The notes: a model not told the origin generated them from the sequence alone. A DNA stretch of 64,000 nucleotides from CAXXOK01 sp963675925 (GCA_963675925.2 CAXXIB010000004.1:1302001-1366000); one strand, 5' to 3'; numbered from the stretch's first letter, positions 34,858 to 43,887 are shown. Numbers and translations: made by a program.

Positions 34858-35280
34858 ATGAAAAAGAAGTTGGTTTCTGTATTGCTTGTCTTCGTTATGA
34901 TTCTCTCCAGTGTTACGGCACTGGCTGTTTCAGGAACGGTTACAGGATCTGGCACAAGCGATGGCGGTACTATGGGGCAAACGTCCACTATGGCCTCTAT
35001 GACATGGGCAAATTATACAACAGCGGGCACTGATAGAACAGCGGCAAAAACAGAATCCGATGCCTCTGGTAAACTTGGTGTCCGGGCGGTTCTTTGGTAT
35101 ACCGGCCCTCTCGGGAATGATACTAAAGCCAGTCAAAAGATACAATATTCGTGTCGGACTGTTTCTTCCAATAGTGTTAAAGCCCCTTCTACATCACATG
35201 GTTATAAAGCCACATCTGGGCATACGTACGAAAGTGTTAACTATGGGTTTTGGGTTAAGGGACTTAGCAAAACCTTCTAA
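34858..35280 (+). CDS. Small secreted protein of unknown function
   Basis: This 140-residue protein starts behind TGTAGGAATTTAAA. Residues 1-23 are a clear signal peptide (KKKLVSVLLVFVMILSSVTA). The mature part of ~115 residues is rich in Gly, Ser, Thr and aromatic residues (GSGTSDGGTMGQTSTMASMT), with one cysteine (YSCRTV) and an ending NYGFWVKGLSKTF. No family is recognised. Size and composition recall secreted bacteriocin-like or surface proteins, but I have no motif to support either. It opens an AT-rich three-gene group of exported proteins. Confidence 0.75.
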   Translation: MKKKLVSVLLVFVMILSSVTALAVSGTVTGSGTSDGGTMGQTSTMASMTWANYTTAGTDRTAAKTESDASGKLGVRAVLWYTGPLGNDTKASQKIQYSCRTVSSNSVKAPSTSHGYKATSGHTYESVNYGFWVKGLSKTF

Positions 35281-35291
35281 TCGTTAGTACA

Positions 35292-35614
35292 TATAAGGGC
35301 TGTCGCAATAGTCGCATGTTTATTCATAGAAATGGTACCCGAAGGGTTTCCAAAGGGCGACCAGAAATCCCTTTGACCGCATCCACAGACGCGAAACATT
35401 TCTTGCTGAATAACGTATACAGAATATGAGCTTAGATGGTGTGGACATGAGAGTAGAACATTCATTTTTTGACCTGATTTTGCATCAAACTGTGTTGTTC
35501 GTCGGTTAATACCACCCGGGATTCACCTTCCTTACGCCTTGTTTGCTACAAAACATCCTCAGAAGCTGAACATTTCATCCCATGTCAACACCCTCTAGCG
35601 CGACAGCCCTTATA
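35292..35614. mobile_element. MITE-like element with 15-bp terminal inverted repeats
   Basis: TATAAGGGCTGTCGC (35292-35306) is perfectly repeated in inverse orientation at 35600-35614, enclosing 323 bp with no real coding frame. This end sequence is reminiscent of transposons with GGGCTGTCGC-type termini (IS1182-like; recalled, not checked). It separates the first gene of the secreted cassette from the other two. Its right end lies only ~10 bp before the ribosome binding site of the next gene. Confidence 0.7.
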
Positions 35615-35638
35615 ATTGCATAAAAGGAGGAACCGCTG

Positions 35639-36517
35639 TTGAAAAGGGTTTTATCATTGCTTTTACTATTCACGATACTAGTTTATTTACCATATGTCCT
35701 GGCTGAAGAGCAGGTGGACTTTTGGTATGGAATGTCCATTAAGTCTAAGGACCTTCTTCCTTTACCAACGCCATCAATACCATCATCGCTAATCTATGAT
35801 GGTTTGCAAGTACAGGTAGAAAACATGTCCGATAGTGATGATACTTTTATGCTTTTATTCGTAGCGAATAGAAGAATAATCCCATATTCTTTTAATGATT
35901 CACCCATGGCTAAAATTCATCAATACAAGCTGCCTGCAAACGAAACAATACCATTGAGTATTTCGTTTTCTTCTACTGTGCTGGAATCTGTGGAGTCTGG
36001 AAGCTTTTTGATACATATAATAGTAATAGGACTATTGGATAAAATGCCGATTGATGAATTTGATAATATGCTATTCTATAGTTTGGCAGGTTCTCTTCCG
36101 ATTACAGGAAAAGGAGCGGAACAAGAAGAAATTGACAAAAGTGAAGCTCTTGCTAATCGTTTGTTATCGTTTGATGAAATAGAAGGCTATCTAAATCATT
36201 TTCGTTTTATTGATAAAGAAACTGGACATAAGGCATCAATATTCCAGCATCAATATTCCGGCTCAGTTGAAATCCCTTTTTCAGTTACAGGTCAATCTGA
36301 TAATGTCGCTGTTTTCTTTTTTCTGGATAATCATCTTCTTTCATTGGGAGATAATGATGGATTATTGATAAAAATGAAGGAATCCTATGCGTTTGATGAT
36401 ATATTGAATCTTGAACTATCTCCGGGGAAGCACCAACTCTATGCTATCTATGTGCCGAAGGAAGGAAGGATAGATTCCTTTATCGCCTCTGAAAAAATAA
36501 CAATAAACGTTCCATAG
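35639..36517 (+). CDS. Secreted protein of unknown function
   Basis: This 292-residue protein starts at TTG (35639) behind AAAAGGAGG. A signal peptide ends YVLAE near residue 23. The rest is predicted beta-rich, apparently with two similar halves: residues ~45-150 (LIYDGLQVQVENMSDSDDTF) and ~195-292 (SGSVEIPFSVTGQSDNVAVF), resembling Ig-like or CARDB-type folds. No family is recognised with confidence. It lies 22 bp upstream of the propeller/binding-protein fusion and is surely cotranscribed with it. Confidence 0.75.
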   Translation: MKRVLSLLLLFTILVYLPYVLAEEQVDFWYGMSIKSKDLLPLPTPSIPSSLIYDGLQVQVENMSDSDDTFMLLFVANRRIIPYSFNDSPMAKIHQYKLPANETIPLSISFSSTVLESVESGSFLIHIIVIGLLDKMPIDEFDNMLFYSLAGSLPITGKGAEQEEIDKSEALANRLLSFDEIEGYLNHFRFIDKETGHKASIFQHQYSGSVEIPFSVTGQSDNVAVFFFLDNHLLSLGDNDGLLIKMKESYAFDDILNLELSPGKHQLYAIYVPKEGRIDSFIASEKITINVP

Positions 36518-36539
36518 GAACTTCGAGGAGATACTATAT

Positions 36540-38687
36540 ATGAACATGAAAAGGCCTTGGTCCACGGTAGTCTTATCCGTGTTTTTCTTTTGTTTGATCT
36601 GCGTTTTTTCAAAGGGCGCTATGGCTGAGGAAGTGTCAGATGTAAGTAATATACGTAGCTTTACGGGCATAGATGGCGGCTTGATTTTAGAAAATACGGA
36701 AGGTTATTATTGGAAGGACAGTAGTGGTGTTCTTACTACATTGCACGTGCCGGATGACGTTAACCGCGATTCCTTTACGCTCATTGATGGCTATGGCATA
36801 GATACAATAACCGGTGCTGTTTATAGGCCTATCATCACCAATCATGATTCTTTAGCATGGTTGAAAGTGGTGGACGAAAATGATGATTTGGTGGAATTGT
36901 TTGGTCGATGTTTAGATATTGCTGTAATAGATGATAGTATCTATATTTCAGCATTTTCTGAGGATGATCTAGTAGTCGATATTTACCAGTATTCTATTGT
37001 CGACCGTTTCGTTGAAAGGGTTTTGGATGACAACATTCATGCGATTACATCCTATCAAAACTCGCAGCTTATGGTTGCTGGTTTCGATACACAGAATCGG
37101 GGCTATACGTTCTATTTGTGGGATCCCAAAACATTAACCGAAACATTGTGGAGCGAAATGGATGGTCCTCATTTTTTGAGCAAAGTTTGGGGGCTGACAT
37201 ATAGTGCATCTGAAAACGTTGCCTATTTTGTGCTTGAAGATCGCGTCTACCGATTAGAACAAGGTCAATCTCCAGAAATCATTGGTTACTTGTCTGATAA
37301 TCCATCAATGGTGAATGCCGCTGTTTTAGGTGATGGAACATACTGCATAAACGTAGAAGGACGGCTTCAAGCGTTTTCAATTGAAGGCTTTAGCAAAAGA
37401 AGAATGCTGACTATAGCGGGTGAATTCCTTTCCAGTGATATGAACCCTTCTTTTTCAAAGCTATATCCAGAAATTGATGTGCGTATGCTCAGTGATGACA
37501 CGTTCTCAGCGGATCAGGTATTGCTGGATTTAACAACACACCAAGCCCAGGCTGATATTTTTACGCTAAATGTTTCCAGTGGGATCTATTCTGCAATACA
37601 AGAAAAGGGATTCTGTTTCGATCTTTCTCAATCCAAAATTCTTCATGATTTTACATTGGAGTTATATCCTGAAATATACAAGTGGGTCGTCTCGGATGGC
37701 AGCATTACCGCGTTTCCATTTAAGTTGTATGCCGATTCATTACTGGCGATGAATGAGTTGGTGATGGCAGAATTAGGTCTTGGAAAACCTGCTACATTTC
37801 AGGATCTTATTACACTCTATGCACAGTGGGATGATATATCCTCGATACATGCAGATGCCTATACATTATCTACAACGCAACCTATCGCGCACAGTCAGCG
37901 CATGATTAGTGATTTTACAAATTTGTATATTTCCTCGATTCCTGAAGGAGAACCAAGAGATTTTGAGGCAAAGGCTTACATAGATACGCTCGCATACCTT
38001 GATGAGAAGAGCATGCTGTTTCCAACACAGCGCTCGGAAGGCGAAACGGGGTATAGTGAAGAAGATTTCGAAAGCTTCACATTATTAACCACAAGTTACC
38101 CATTGCTGAATACAGATAGTTGCGGTTCAGAATCTAACTTTATTGCCATGCCTCTTGCCATTGACAAAAATCATACCGCTGTTATTCCGGCTTACCTTAA
38201 AGTGTTTGCTGTCAATGCCGCATCGCCAAACATAGACATTGCTATTAAGTACCTGGAGTGTTTAGCAAATAATTACCCGGCTGAATCCAGGATTATGTTT
38301 TTAAATAGGCCGGCAGTGCCGATAGAAAACGCGGTATATGCAGAGAACAAGCAAACCTATTCTCAAATGAAGGAGGACCTCTTAGTGCTCCTGCAAAATG
38401 CAAAACCTGAAGAAGAAGCCAGTCTAAAAACCAAATTGGATGAAGTGGAATTTGCTCTTTGGGAAACAGAAATGTTGCGTTGGTACATATCGCAAGAGGA
38501 TATCGAAAGGTATCAAGCGATTGCTCCATTGATTCGTATCCTACCTGACGACGGCTTTGATTTTTACTTGACTTTACCCAATATGCAGTTGCTCGTACAT
38601 GAGTACGTAAACGAAGAAATCACTGCAACTGAATTTGCGAGGAGATTTAACGCAATCCAGAAGATGATAAACGCGGAACGGAAATGA
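36540..38687 (+). CDS. Secreted beta-propeller / solute-binding-protein fusion
   Basis: This 715-residue exported protein has a signal peptide ending GAMAE near residue 30. Residues ~35-290 look like a beta-propeller of repeated strands (DGGLILENTEGYYWKDSSGV, AITSYQNSQLMVAG, TYCINVEGRLQAFS). From ~290 on it resembles an extracellular solute-binding protein (FSKLYPEIDVRMLSDD, ITAFPFKLYADSLLAMNELV, MPLAIDKNHTAVIPAYLKVF). No lipobox and no adjacent permeases are seen, so a sensor or scavenging role is as likely as transport. The combination is not one I can name. Confidence 0.75.
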   Translation: MNMKRPWSTVVLSVFFFCLICVFSKGAMAEEVSDVSNIRSFTGIDGGLILENTEGYYWKDSSGVLTTLHVPDDVNRDSFTLIDGYGIDTITGAVYRPIITNHDSLAWLKVVDENDDLVELFGRCLDIAVIDDSIYISAFSEDDLVVDIYQYSIVDRFVERVLDDNIHAITSYQNSQLMVAGFDTQNRGYTFYLWDPKTLTETLWSEMDGPHFLSKVWGLTYSASENVAYFVLEDRVYRLEQGQSPEIIGYLSDNPSMVNAAVLGDGTYCINVEGRLQAFSIEGFSKRRMLTIAGEFLSSDMNPSFSKLYPEIDVRMLSDDTFSADQVLLDLTTHQAQADIFTLNVSSGIYSAIQEKGFCFDLSQSKILHDFTLELYPEIYKWVVSDGSITAFPFKLYADSLLAMNELVMAELGLGKPATFQDLITLYAQWDDISSIHADAYTLSTTQPIAHSQRMISDFTNLYISSIPEGEPRDFEAKAYIDTLAYLDEKSMLFPTQRSEGETGYSEEDFESFTLLTTSYPLLNTDSCGSESNFIAMPLAIDKNHTAVIPAYLKVFAVNAASPNIDIAIKYLECLANNYPAESRIMFLNRPAVPIENAVYAENKQTYSQMKEDLLVLLQNAKPEEEASLKTKLDEVEFALWETEMLRWYISQEDIERYQAIAPLIRILPDDGFDFYLTLPNMQLLVHEYVNEEITATEFARRFNAIQKMINAERK

Positions 38688-38794
38688 TTCGATAACAATG
38701 ATCACTAATCATATAATTAATTGGTGAATTCAAATTCAACGATTCGCCGTTAGGTGGATGCATTTTATAAATTCATTGTACCGTTGACAACAGA

Positions 38795-38890
38795 AAACCC
38801 TTGCGTCATAAGAGACGCAAGGGTTTTTACTATTTATGAACAAGAGGCGCACTAGAGTGCATTACACTATTTTTGCACTATTGCCGTTAT
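38795..38890. repeat. Integrase-end repeat, diverged copy 3
   Basis: AAAACCCTTGCGTCATAAGA (hairpin and T run) followed by a diverged version of the AGTGCATTGCACT palindrome (AGTGCATTACACT) matches the start of the repeats at 19062 and 24192. Homology stops before the integrase codons. It bounds the secreted cassette on the right. The hairpin (about 38796-38827) can act as a terminator for the propeller gene. The rest of 38688-39026 shows no gene. Confidence 0.75.
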
Positions 38891-39026
38891 CGCGCTGGAG
38901 TTCAATGAAGATACATTCTGCGTTTATGTGGGACTATTACATGAAAACCAAATCAAGAGCATCAATCTTTCCTTGTGGCGAAGTATAGCAACGCTTAGAG
39001 GTGGGTTTGTTTCTATTGGTGCGGGG

Positions 39027-39569
39027 CTAGCTTGTTAATGCCGATAACGGATTATGGGAAAGCACCCGATCTTTGACAACAAATGTAGTGAAATCCATTT
39101 TCAAGTGTTTTTGCAGCAGGATATCGTGCCCCAGACAAAGCCCCATCAGCAACACAAAGTCGGCACCGGATTGATTCAGCGCTTCGGCTTGGCCTATGGG
39201 ATTGCAGGAAACATTGCAGGCCCCCTTGCCCGGAGCAACATCATCTTCTGTGATGCCGTCCACCGTGCAGGAAACCATTGTGGGTTTGATCCCTGCGCGC
39301 TCAAAATACTTGCGTAAAAGCGTTGCTTTGTCCTCCATACCATAGCAATAGGCAACGCCTACTTTTTGATACCCCATTCTTTGAATGAATTCGGTAATCT
39401 CTTCCAGGCGATTTAACGTTCCTGCGCGACCGTTATCCACCAAAGCCGATGCGGCTTTTACATACGCTTGTTGCGTCGGCTGATGATATGTTTCCAAGTA
39501 CGCATTGCTGTTATCATGGCAAGGCGCGCCATGCCTGCACCCTTTTTGCGTGCATTTCGTACAATCCAT
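39027..39569 (-). CDS. DUF1847 family metal-binding protein
   Basis: This 180-residue protein has an N-terminal cysteine-rich segment (MDCTKCTQKGCRHGAPCHD) that looks like a metal site. A Rossmann-like domain follows with KVGVAYCYGMEDKATLLRKY, SCTVDGITEDD, CNVSCNPIGQAEALNQSGAD and GLCLGHDILLQK. The many conserved cysteines suggest a metal or Fe-S cofactor. The biochemical function is not known. The ATG at 39569 behind GAGGCGATT is chosen. It is divergent from the thioredoxin reductase fusion. Confidence 0.85.
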   Translation of the reverse strand: MDCTKCTQKGCRHGAPCHDNSNAYLETYHQPTQQAYVKAASALVDNGRAGTLNRLEEITEFIQRMGYQKVGVAYCYGMEDKATLLRKYFERAGIKPTMVSCTVDGITEDDVAPGKGACNVSCNPIGQAEALNQSGADFVLLMGLCLGHDILLQKHLKMDFTTFVVKDRVLSHNPLSALTS

Positions 39570-39952
39570 CACAATCGCCTCGTTTCTAATGAAAAACTGC
39601 CTTTCTATCGATGTATGGCAGTTTGATATGGGATGTTCTAACGTTTGGGTATATCCATCATCGCGTCTTTAGATTATGCATCGGCGTAACGATACGAAAA
39701 TCAAACACAACGCAATGCCTACCCAAATCACTAGGTCACTACTATTAAATGCCTTTGTGAGGTTTTTATCAGTGATGTAGTCACAAAGAACACAATACTC
39801 TAGCTGTTTAACAATAGAATGCTAAACAATCACGCTTGCATAGGCATAAGTAGGGAAGATGCTGCCGACCATCTCTGTGACTTGCTCACAGAACAAATTG
39901 ATGGTTTGGGATAAATTTAACAAGAATTCAAATTTAGAAGGAGTACAGTATT
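39570..39952. other. Intergenic region between divergent DUF1847 and thioredoxin-reductase genes
   Basis: No coding sequence is supported in these 383 bp. CTTTGTGA (39753-39760) and TCACAAAG (39781-39788) form an 8-bp inverted repeat that could be a regulator site or hairpin. Promoters for both divergent genes must lie here, but no consensus pair stands out. AAGGAG before 39953 is the ribosome binding site of the fusion gene. Confidence 0.4.
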
Positions 39953-41227
39953 GTGAGCCAAAACATTGTTTACACAGATGCCTCGGGATATAACGAATTA
40001 CTGCAAGAGAATGAATTGAGTATTGTGGATTTCTATTCGGATGATTGCCCTCCCTGTGAGATGCTTGCGCCGATTTTTGAAAAATTGGCCGTTCTGCATG
40101 GCGACAGGATTCAGTTCATTAAGATCAAGCGCGAGGAGAACAAGGAGTTTGCCAAGGGCATTGGCGTTACCGGCAGCCCTACGGTTCTGTTTTATAAAAA
40201 CGGAAAAGAAGTCGCGCCAAGACTCGGCGGATTTTTAACCAAGCCGCAGGTACGCAAGACGCTGGAAGAAGCCTACGGCTCGCAGCTGCCTCCGACAGAA
40301 ATGAAAGAAGTCAACTGCGATGTGTTGATTTTAGGCGCAGGCACCGCCGGCCTTTCCGCGGCGCTGTATGCAGGCCGTGCCAAGCTCAATACTGTGATTG
40401 TGGACGAGCTGCCCCCCGGCGGGCAGACGGCTTCCACGCTGCATGTCGAAAATTACCCCGGAGTTGCAGGCAAAACGAAAGGGAAAGACCTGATTGCCGC
40501 CATGCGCCAGCAAGCGGAGACCTTCGGCGCAGTGATTGACGACCTGAAGGAAATTGACGAAGTCAACCTCAAGGACAAAACTGTCCGCACCGAGGATACC
40601 GTGTATCACGCCAAGGCGATCATTCTGGCTACCGGCGCACGCCCGCGCGCATTGCCGGCGGAGAATGCGGACGAGTTTAAGAGCAAAGGCGTTCACTACT
40701 GCGCGACCTGCGATGGTTCCATGTATCAAAACCGCAAAATTGTTGTGGTCGGCGGCGGTAATTCCGCAGTGGAAGAAGCGGTGTTCCTCAGCAAATACGC
40801 CTCCGACATCACTGTGATACACCAGTTTGACAACTTCCAGGCCTCGAAAACTGCACAGCAGGCGTTGATGGACGATCCTAAAATCCATGTGATTTGGGAC
40901 AGTGAAGTGCGCAAGGTTAACGGACAGGGTCATGCCCTGACCAGCGTGGAAATCGAGAATCTGAAAACCAAAGAGCGCAGCGTGATCGACACCGAGGGCG
41001 CGTTTGTCTACATCGGCACCCAGCCCATGACGGATATGTATAAAGACCAGCTTGAGACCAACCAATGGGGCTATGTCGTCGCTGGCGAAGATACGAAAAC
41101 CAGCGTGGACGGCGTTTTCGCGGCGGGCGATGTGCGCACAAAGCAGATCCGGCAGGTTGTCACCGCCGCCGCAGACGGCGCTGTTGCCGCTATCCTCGCA
41201 GAACGGTACGTTGCCAATCTGCACTAA
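39953..41227 (+). CDS. Thioredoxin-thioredoxin reductase fusion
   Basis: This 424-residue flavoprotein has a thioredoxin domain at residues 1-108 with active site C32-P-P-C35 and a thioredoxin reductase domain at ~120-424. The latter has the FAD site LILGAGTAGLSA, redox pair C250-A-T-C253, the second dinucleotide site VVGGGNSAVEEA, and GVFAAGDVR. The NADPH-phosphate motif HRRxxxR of classical reductases reads HQFDNFQ here, so NADPH use is doubtful and NADH or another donor is possible. The start is a GTG behind AAGGAG. It precedes a Dpp-type importer operon. Confidence 0.92.
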   Translation: MSQNIVYTDASGYNELLQENELSIVDFYSDDCPPCEMLAPIFEKLAVLHGDRIQFIKIKREENKEFAKGIGVTGSPTVLFYKNGKEVAPRLGGFLTKPQVRKTLEEAYGSQLPPTEMKEVNCDVLILGAGTAGLSAALYAGRAKLNTVIVDELPPGGQTASTLHVENYPGVAGKTKGKDLIAAMRQQAETFGAVIDDLKEIDEVNLKDKTVRTEDTVYHAKAIILATGARPRALPAENADEFKSKGVHYCATCDGSMYQNRKIVVVGGGNSAVEEAVFLSKYASDITVIHQFDNFQASKTAQQALMDDPKIHVIWDSEVRKVNGQGHALTSVEIENLKTKERSVIDTEGAFVYIGTQPMTDMYKDQLETNQWGYVVAGEDTKTSVDGVFAAGDVRTKQIRQVVTAAADGAVAAILAERYVANLH

Positions 41228-41253
41228 TTCATTCAACAGGAGATTTGTAAGAT

Positions 41254-42849
41254 ATGAAAATGGGAAACATAAAGGGCCTTCTTTCGATTCTGGTCACCGC
41301 GGTATTGCTACTTGCGGGAACCACTGCCAGCGCGGACACCAATGAAAAGGTTTTGACCGTCGCCACCCCTTATACTGTTAAAACGCTGTTGCCCGACCAG
41401 TACATGTCGGACGGAGATAGGTATATCATCGGCAATATTTATGAGCCGCTGATCGAGCAAGACAAGGGCGGATATATTCCGGCACTTGCCAAGTCTTGGA
41501 CGGTTGAGGATGACAACACCTATGTGTTCCATCTGCGGGAAAACGCCTACTGGCAGACGGGCAATCCGCTGTTTGGAGACGAAAAGGTACTGGTGACCGC
41601 CGAGAATGTCAAAGCCGTGTATGACTACCTGCAAAGCGAGGACTATCCCTCCTTCCGCAAGTCCTACCTGGACAACCTGGAAAGCCTTGAAATCGTGGAT
41701 CCCTTCACGATTCGGCTGACCACCAATGAGCCCGATGCGAAGTTCCTTCGCTATGTCAGCGATATTGAAATCTTCCCGATGAAGGCCATCGAAGAAGGCT
41801 TTGACCTGAACGAATACCCCGTAGGCACCGGCGCATTCAAATTCTCCGAGTACCGGGCGGACGACCGTGTGGTGCTTGTCAAGAATGAGGACTATTATAT
41901 CGAGCCGAACCTGGACAAGCTCATTTTCAAAATCATTCCTGACAAAGCCGTAGCCGCCATTGCGCTGCGCAATCAGGAAGTGGATATTGCCTTGCAGCTG
42001 CTGCCCACCGATTTGGAAGCTGTGGCAGCTGAAAGCTTCCTGACAGTCGTTCCCAGTCCGTCGGGATCCTACCGCTACATTGGGTTTAATGTTGATGATC
42101 CCTTCCTGGCCGACCTCAATGTGCGCTTGGCAATTCGCACGGCGATTGATTTTGAAGCCATCACGAACGCAATCTTTAAAAATGCTATTGGCGCAACGCT
42201 TGCCATCCCCGCATACGGCCCGGTAACGCCTGAGTTTTTAGGCTATAACCCGGACGCTTGGAAGGCTGAGTATGCATTCAATCCGCAAAAAGCCATGGAA
42301 ATGCTGGAAGCGGAGGGATTTGTGAAAGGGTCCGACGGCATGTACCAAAAGGACGAGCAGCGGTTAGCTTTGACCATCAAAACGCCTGCCAACGACCCCA
42401 ACCGCATGAAGATGGGCGATATTGCGGCGACGTATCTCAAGCAAATCGGGATTGACGCCGTCACCGTACCCACCGAGTGGGGCACATTGCTTTCGGATAT
42501 TTCAAGCGGCAACGTTCAGATGTTTGTATCTGGCGGCGGTGCGACGATGGACGGGCTGAACTACCTGTTTAACTCGGCGTACGCTTCGGCCAACTCGCAC
42601 AGAACTGGTCTGGTGGACACCGAGCTGGACGCAATGCTCAACCAGGCCTTCCGCACGGTGGATGAAACAGCGCGCAAAGCCATGCTGGAAGCTGCTTCCT
42701 TGCGGGCGGTACAGGATTGTGTGCACGTGGGCGGCTATGTGGAATATGCACAGATTGGCGTGAACATGCGCGTGACCGGATTCAGCGAAAACACTACTAC
42801 CTGGTATGGGTTTGTGACTTCCACAAGAAATATCGGCATATCGGATTGA
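41254..42849 (+). CDS. ABC transporter substrate-binding protein, family 5 (DppA/OppA-like)
   Basis: This 531-residue exported binding protein has a signal peptide ending TASA near residue 28, without a lipobox cysteine. Family 5 hallmarks are NIYEPLIEQDKGGYIPALAK, SWTVEDDNTYVFHLRENAYW, PVGTGAFKFSEYRADD and LNVRLAIRTAIDFEAITNAI. The ligand may be a peptide or another small molecule such as glutathione or nickel complexes. Adjacency to the thioredoxin reductase fusion suggests a sulfur compound, which is inference. A hairpin follows before the permease genes. Confidence 0.9.
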   Translation: MKMGNIKGLLSILVTAVLLLAGTTASADTNEKVLTVATPYTVKTLLPDQYMSDGDRYIIGNIYEPLIEQDKGGYIPALAKSWTVEDDNTYVFHLRENAYWQTGNPLFGDEKVLVTAENVKAVYDYLQSEDYPSFRKSYLDNLESLEIVDPFTIRLTTNEPDAKFLRYVSDIEIFPMKAIEEGFDLNEYPVGTGAFKFSEYRADDRVVLVKNEDYYIEPNLDKLIFKIIPDKAVAAIALRNQEVDIALQLLPTDLEAVAAESFLTVVPSPSGSYRYIGFNVDDPFLADLNVRLAIRTAIDFEAITNAIFKNAIGATLAIPAYGPVTPEFLGYNPDAWKAEYAFNPQKAMEMLEAEGFVKGSDGMYQKDEQRLALTIKTPANDPNRMKMGDIAATYLKQIGIDAVTVPTEWGTLLSDISSGNVQMFVSGGGATMDGLNYLFNSAYASANSHRTGLVDTELDAMLNQAFRTVDETARKAMLEAASLRAVQDCVHVGGYVEYAQIGVNMRVTGFSENTTTWYGFVTSTRNIGISD

Positions 42850-42860
42850 TTTTTCAAGCC

Positions 42861-42896
42861 GGGGGCTGTATCGTATAGTATGTGATACAGCCCCCC
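42861..42896 (+). terminator. Hairpin between binding-protein and permease genes
   Basis: GGGGGCTGTATC, loop, GTGATACAGCCCCC is a strong stem with a short T-rich tail. Situated inside the importer operon, it probably acts as a partial terminator or mRNA stabiliser, giving more binding protein than permease. Confidence 0.75.
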
Positions 42897-42923
42897 TATT
42901 TCTTTGTCTGTAAATGAGGCATC

Positions 42924-43880
42924 ATGAGGAACTACATCATCAAACGGCTCCTGCAGGCCATTCCCACATTGATTGCTCTCTCCTTTTTAATCTTCGGTCT
43001 GCTGTACATTACCCCCGGTGACCCGGTTTACTTAATGCTGGGCGCGGGAGACCAGCAGAGCATATCCCCGGAAACCTATGAACAGGTTCGCCAGGACCTT
43101 GGGCTTGACGAACCCTTTTTTGTCCGATATTTCGATTATCTGACCCGCGCCTTTGAAGGCGATTTGGGCACATCCTATATCACCAAGCGAGATGTAGGAA
43201 CAGAGATTTTTACCCGCATGCCCGCTACGATCATCCTCACGACGGCCTCCATGCTGCTAGCGCTGCTCATTTCGCTGCCGCTGGGTATTTTCGCGGCCAA
43301 AAGGCATAACAGCATTTGGGATTCGCTGGCCACCTTTTTATCGACAATCGGCGTATCCATGCCGCAGTTTTGGTTTGCGCTGCTGTTGATTCTTCTGTTT
43401 TCGCTGGGCCTGGGCTGGTTTCCCTCCCAGGGGATCGGGTACGTGGAAGACGGGTTTGGCAATTACCTAAAGCATCTGTTTCTGCCTGCGTTTTCTCTGG
43501 CGCTGGGCCTGGCAGCCACACAGTCGCGCATGATACGCTCCTCCATGCTTGAGGTGCTTAAGCAGGATTATATGCGTTTTGCACGCGGGAAAGGGCTGAA
43601 AGAAGGGTATATTCTCAAGGCGCACGCGCTGCGTAACGCCTTGATTCCTTTTGTAACGGTTATTGGAGCGCAGTTCGGCTCGCTGCTGGGTGGCGCGGTG
43701 ATCATCGAAACCATCTTTGCGTGGCCCGGCGTTGGCCGTTTGGCCGTCAACGCGGTCGGGCAGCGCGACTTTCCGATGATTCAGGGAACTACGCTGGTGC
43801 TGTGCGTGTTCTTTCTATTGGTGAATCTACTCGTGGATGTGATCTGCGCGTGGCTGAATCCCAAAATCAGGCTGAGGTAG
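42924..43880 (+). CDS. ABC transporter permease (DppB-like)
   Basis: This 318-residue permease starts MRNYIIKRLLQAIPTLIALS, which is typical of DppB/OppB. It contains TPGDPVYLMLG, RVRQDLGL-type spacing (EQVRQDLGLDEPFFVRYFDY), and a C-terminal EAA-like region around RGKGLKEGYILKAHALRNAL. Six membrane segments are visible. It is followed 7 bp later by the partner permease. No substrate can be read from this subunit. Confidence 0.93.
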   Translation: MRNYIIKRLLQAIPTLIALSFLIFGLLYITPGDPVYLMLGAGDQQSISPETYEQVRQDLGLDEPFFVRYFDYLTRAFEGDLGTSYITKRDVGTEIFTRMPATIILTTASMLLALLISLPLGIFAAKRHNSIWDSLATFLSTIGVSMPQFWFALLLILLFSLGLGWFPSQGIGYVEDGFGNYLKHLFLPAFSLALGLAATQSRMIRSSMLEVLKQDYMRFARGKGLKEGYILKAHALRNALIPFVTVIGAQFGSLLGGAVIIETIFAWPGVGRLAVNAVGQRDFPMIQGTTLVLCVFFLLVNLLVDVICAWLNPKIRLR

Positions 43881-43887
43881 CGGAGCG

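Noticed and set aside
34858..35280. Small secreted protein read as a lactococcin 972-type bacteriocin
   Set aside because: The size and signal peptide fit, but the family's Tyr/His-rich core and the adjacent dedicated ABC transporter are missing.
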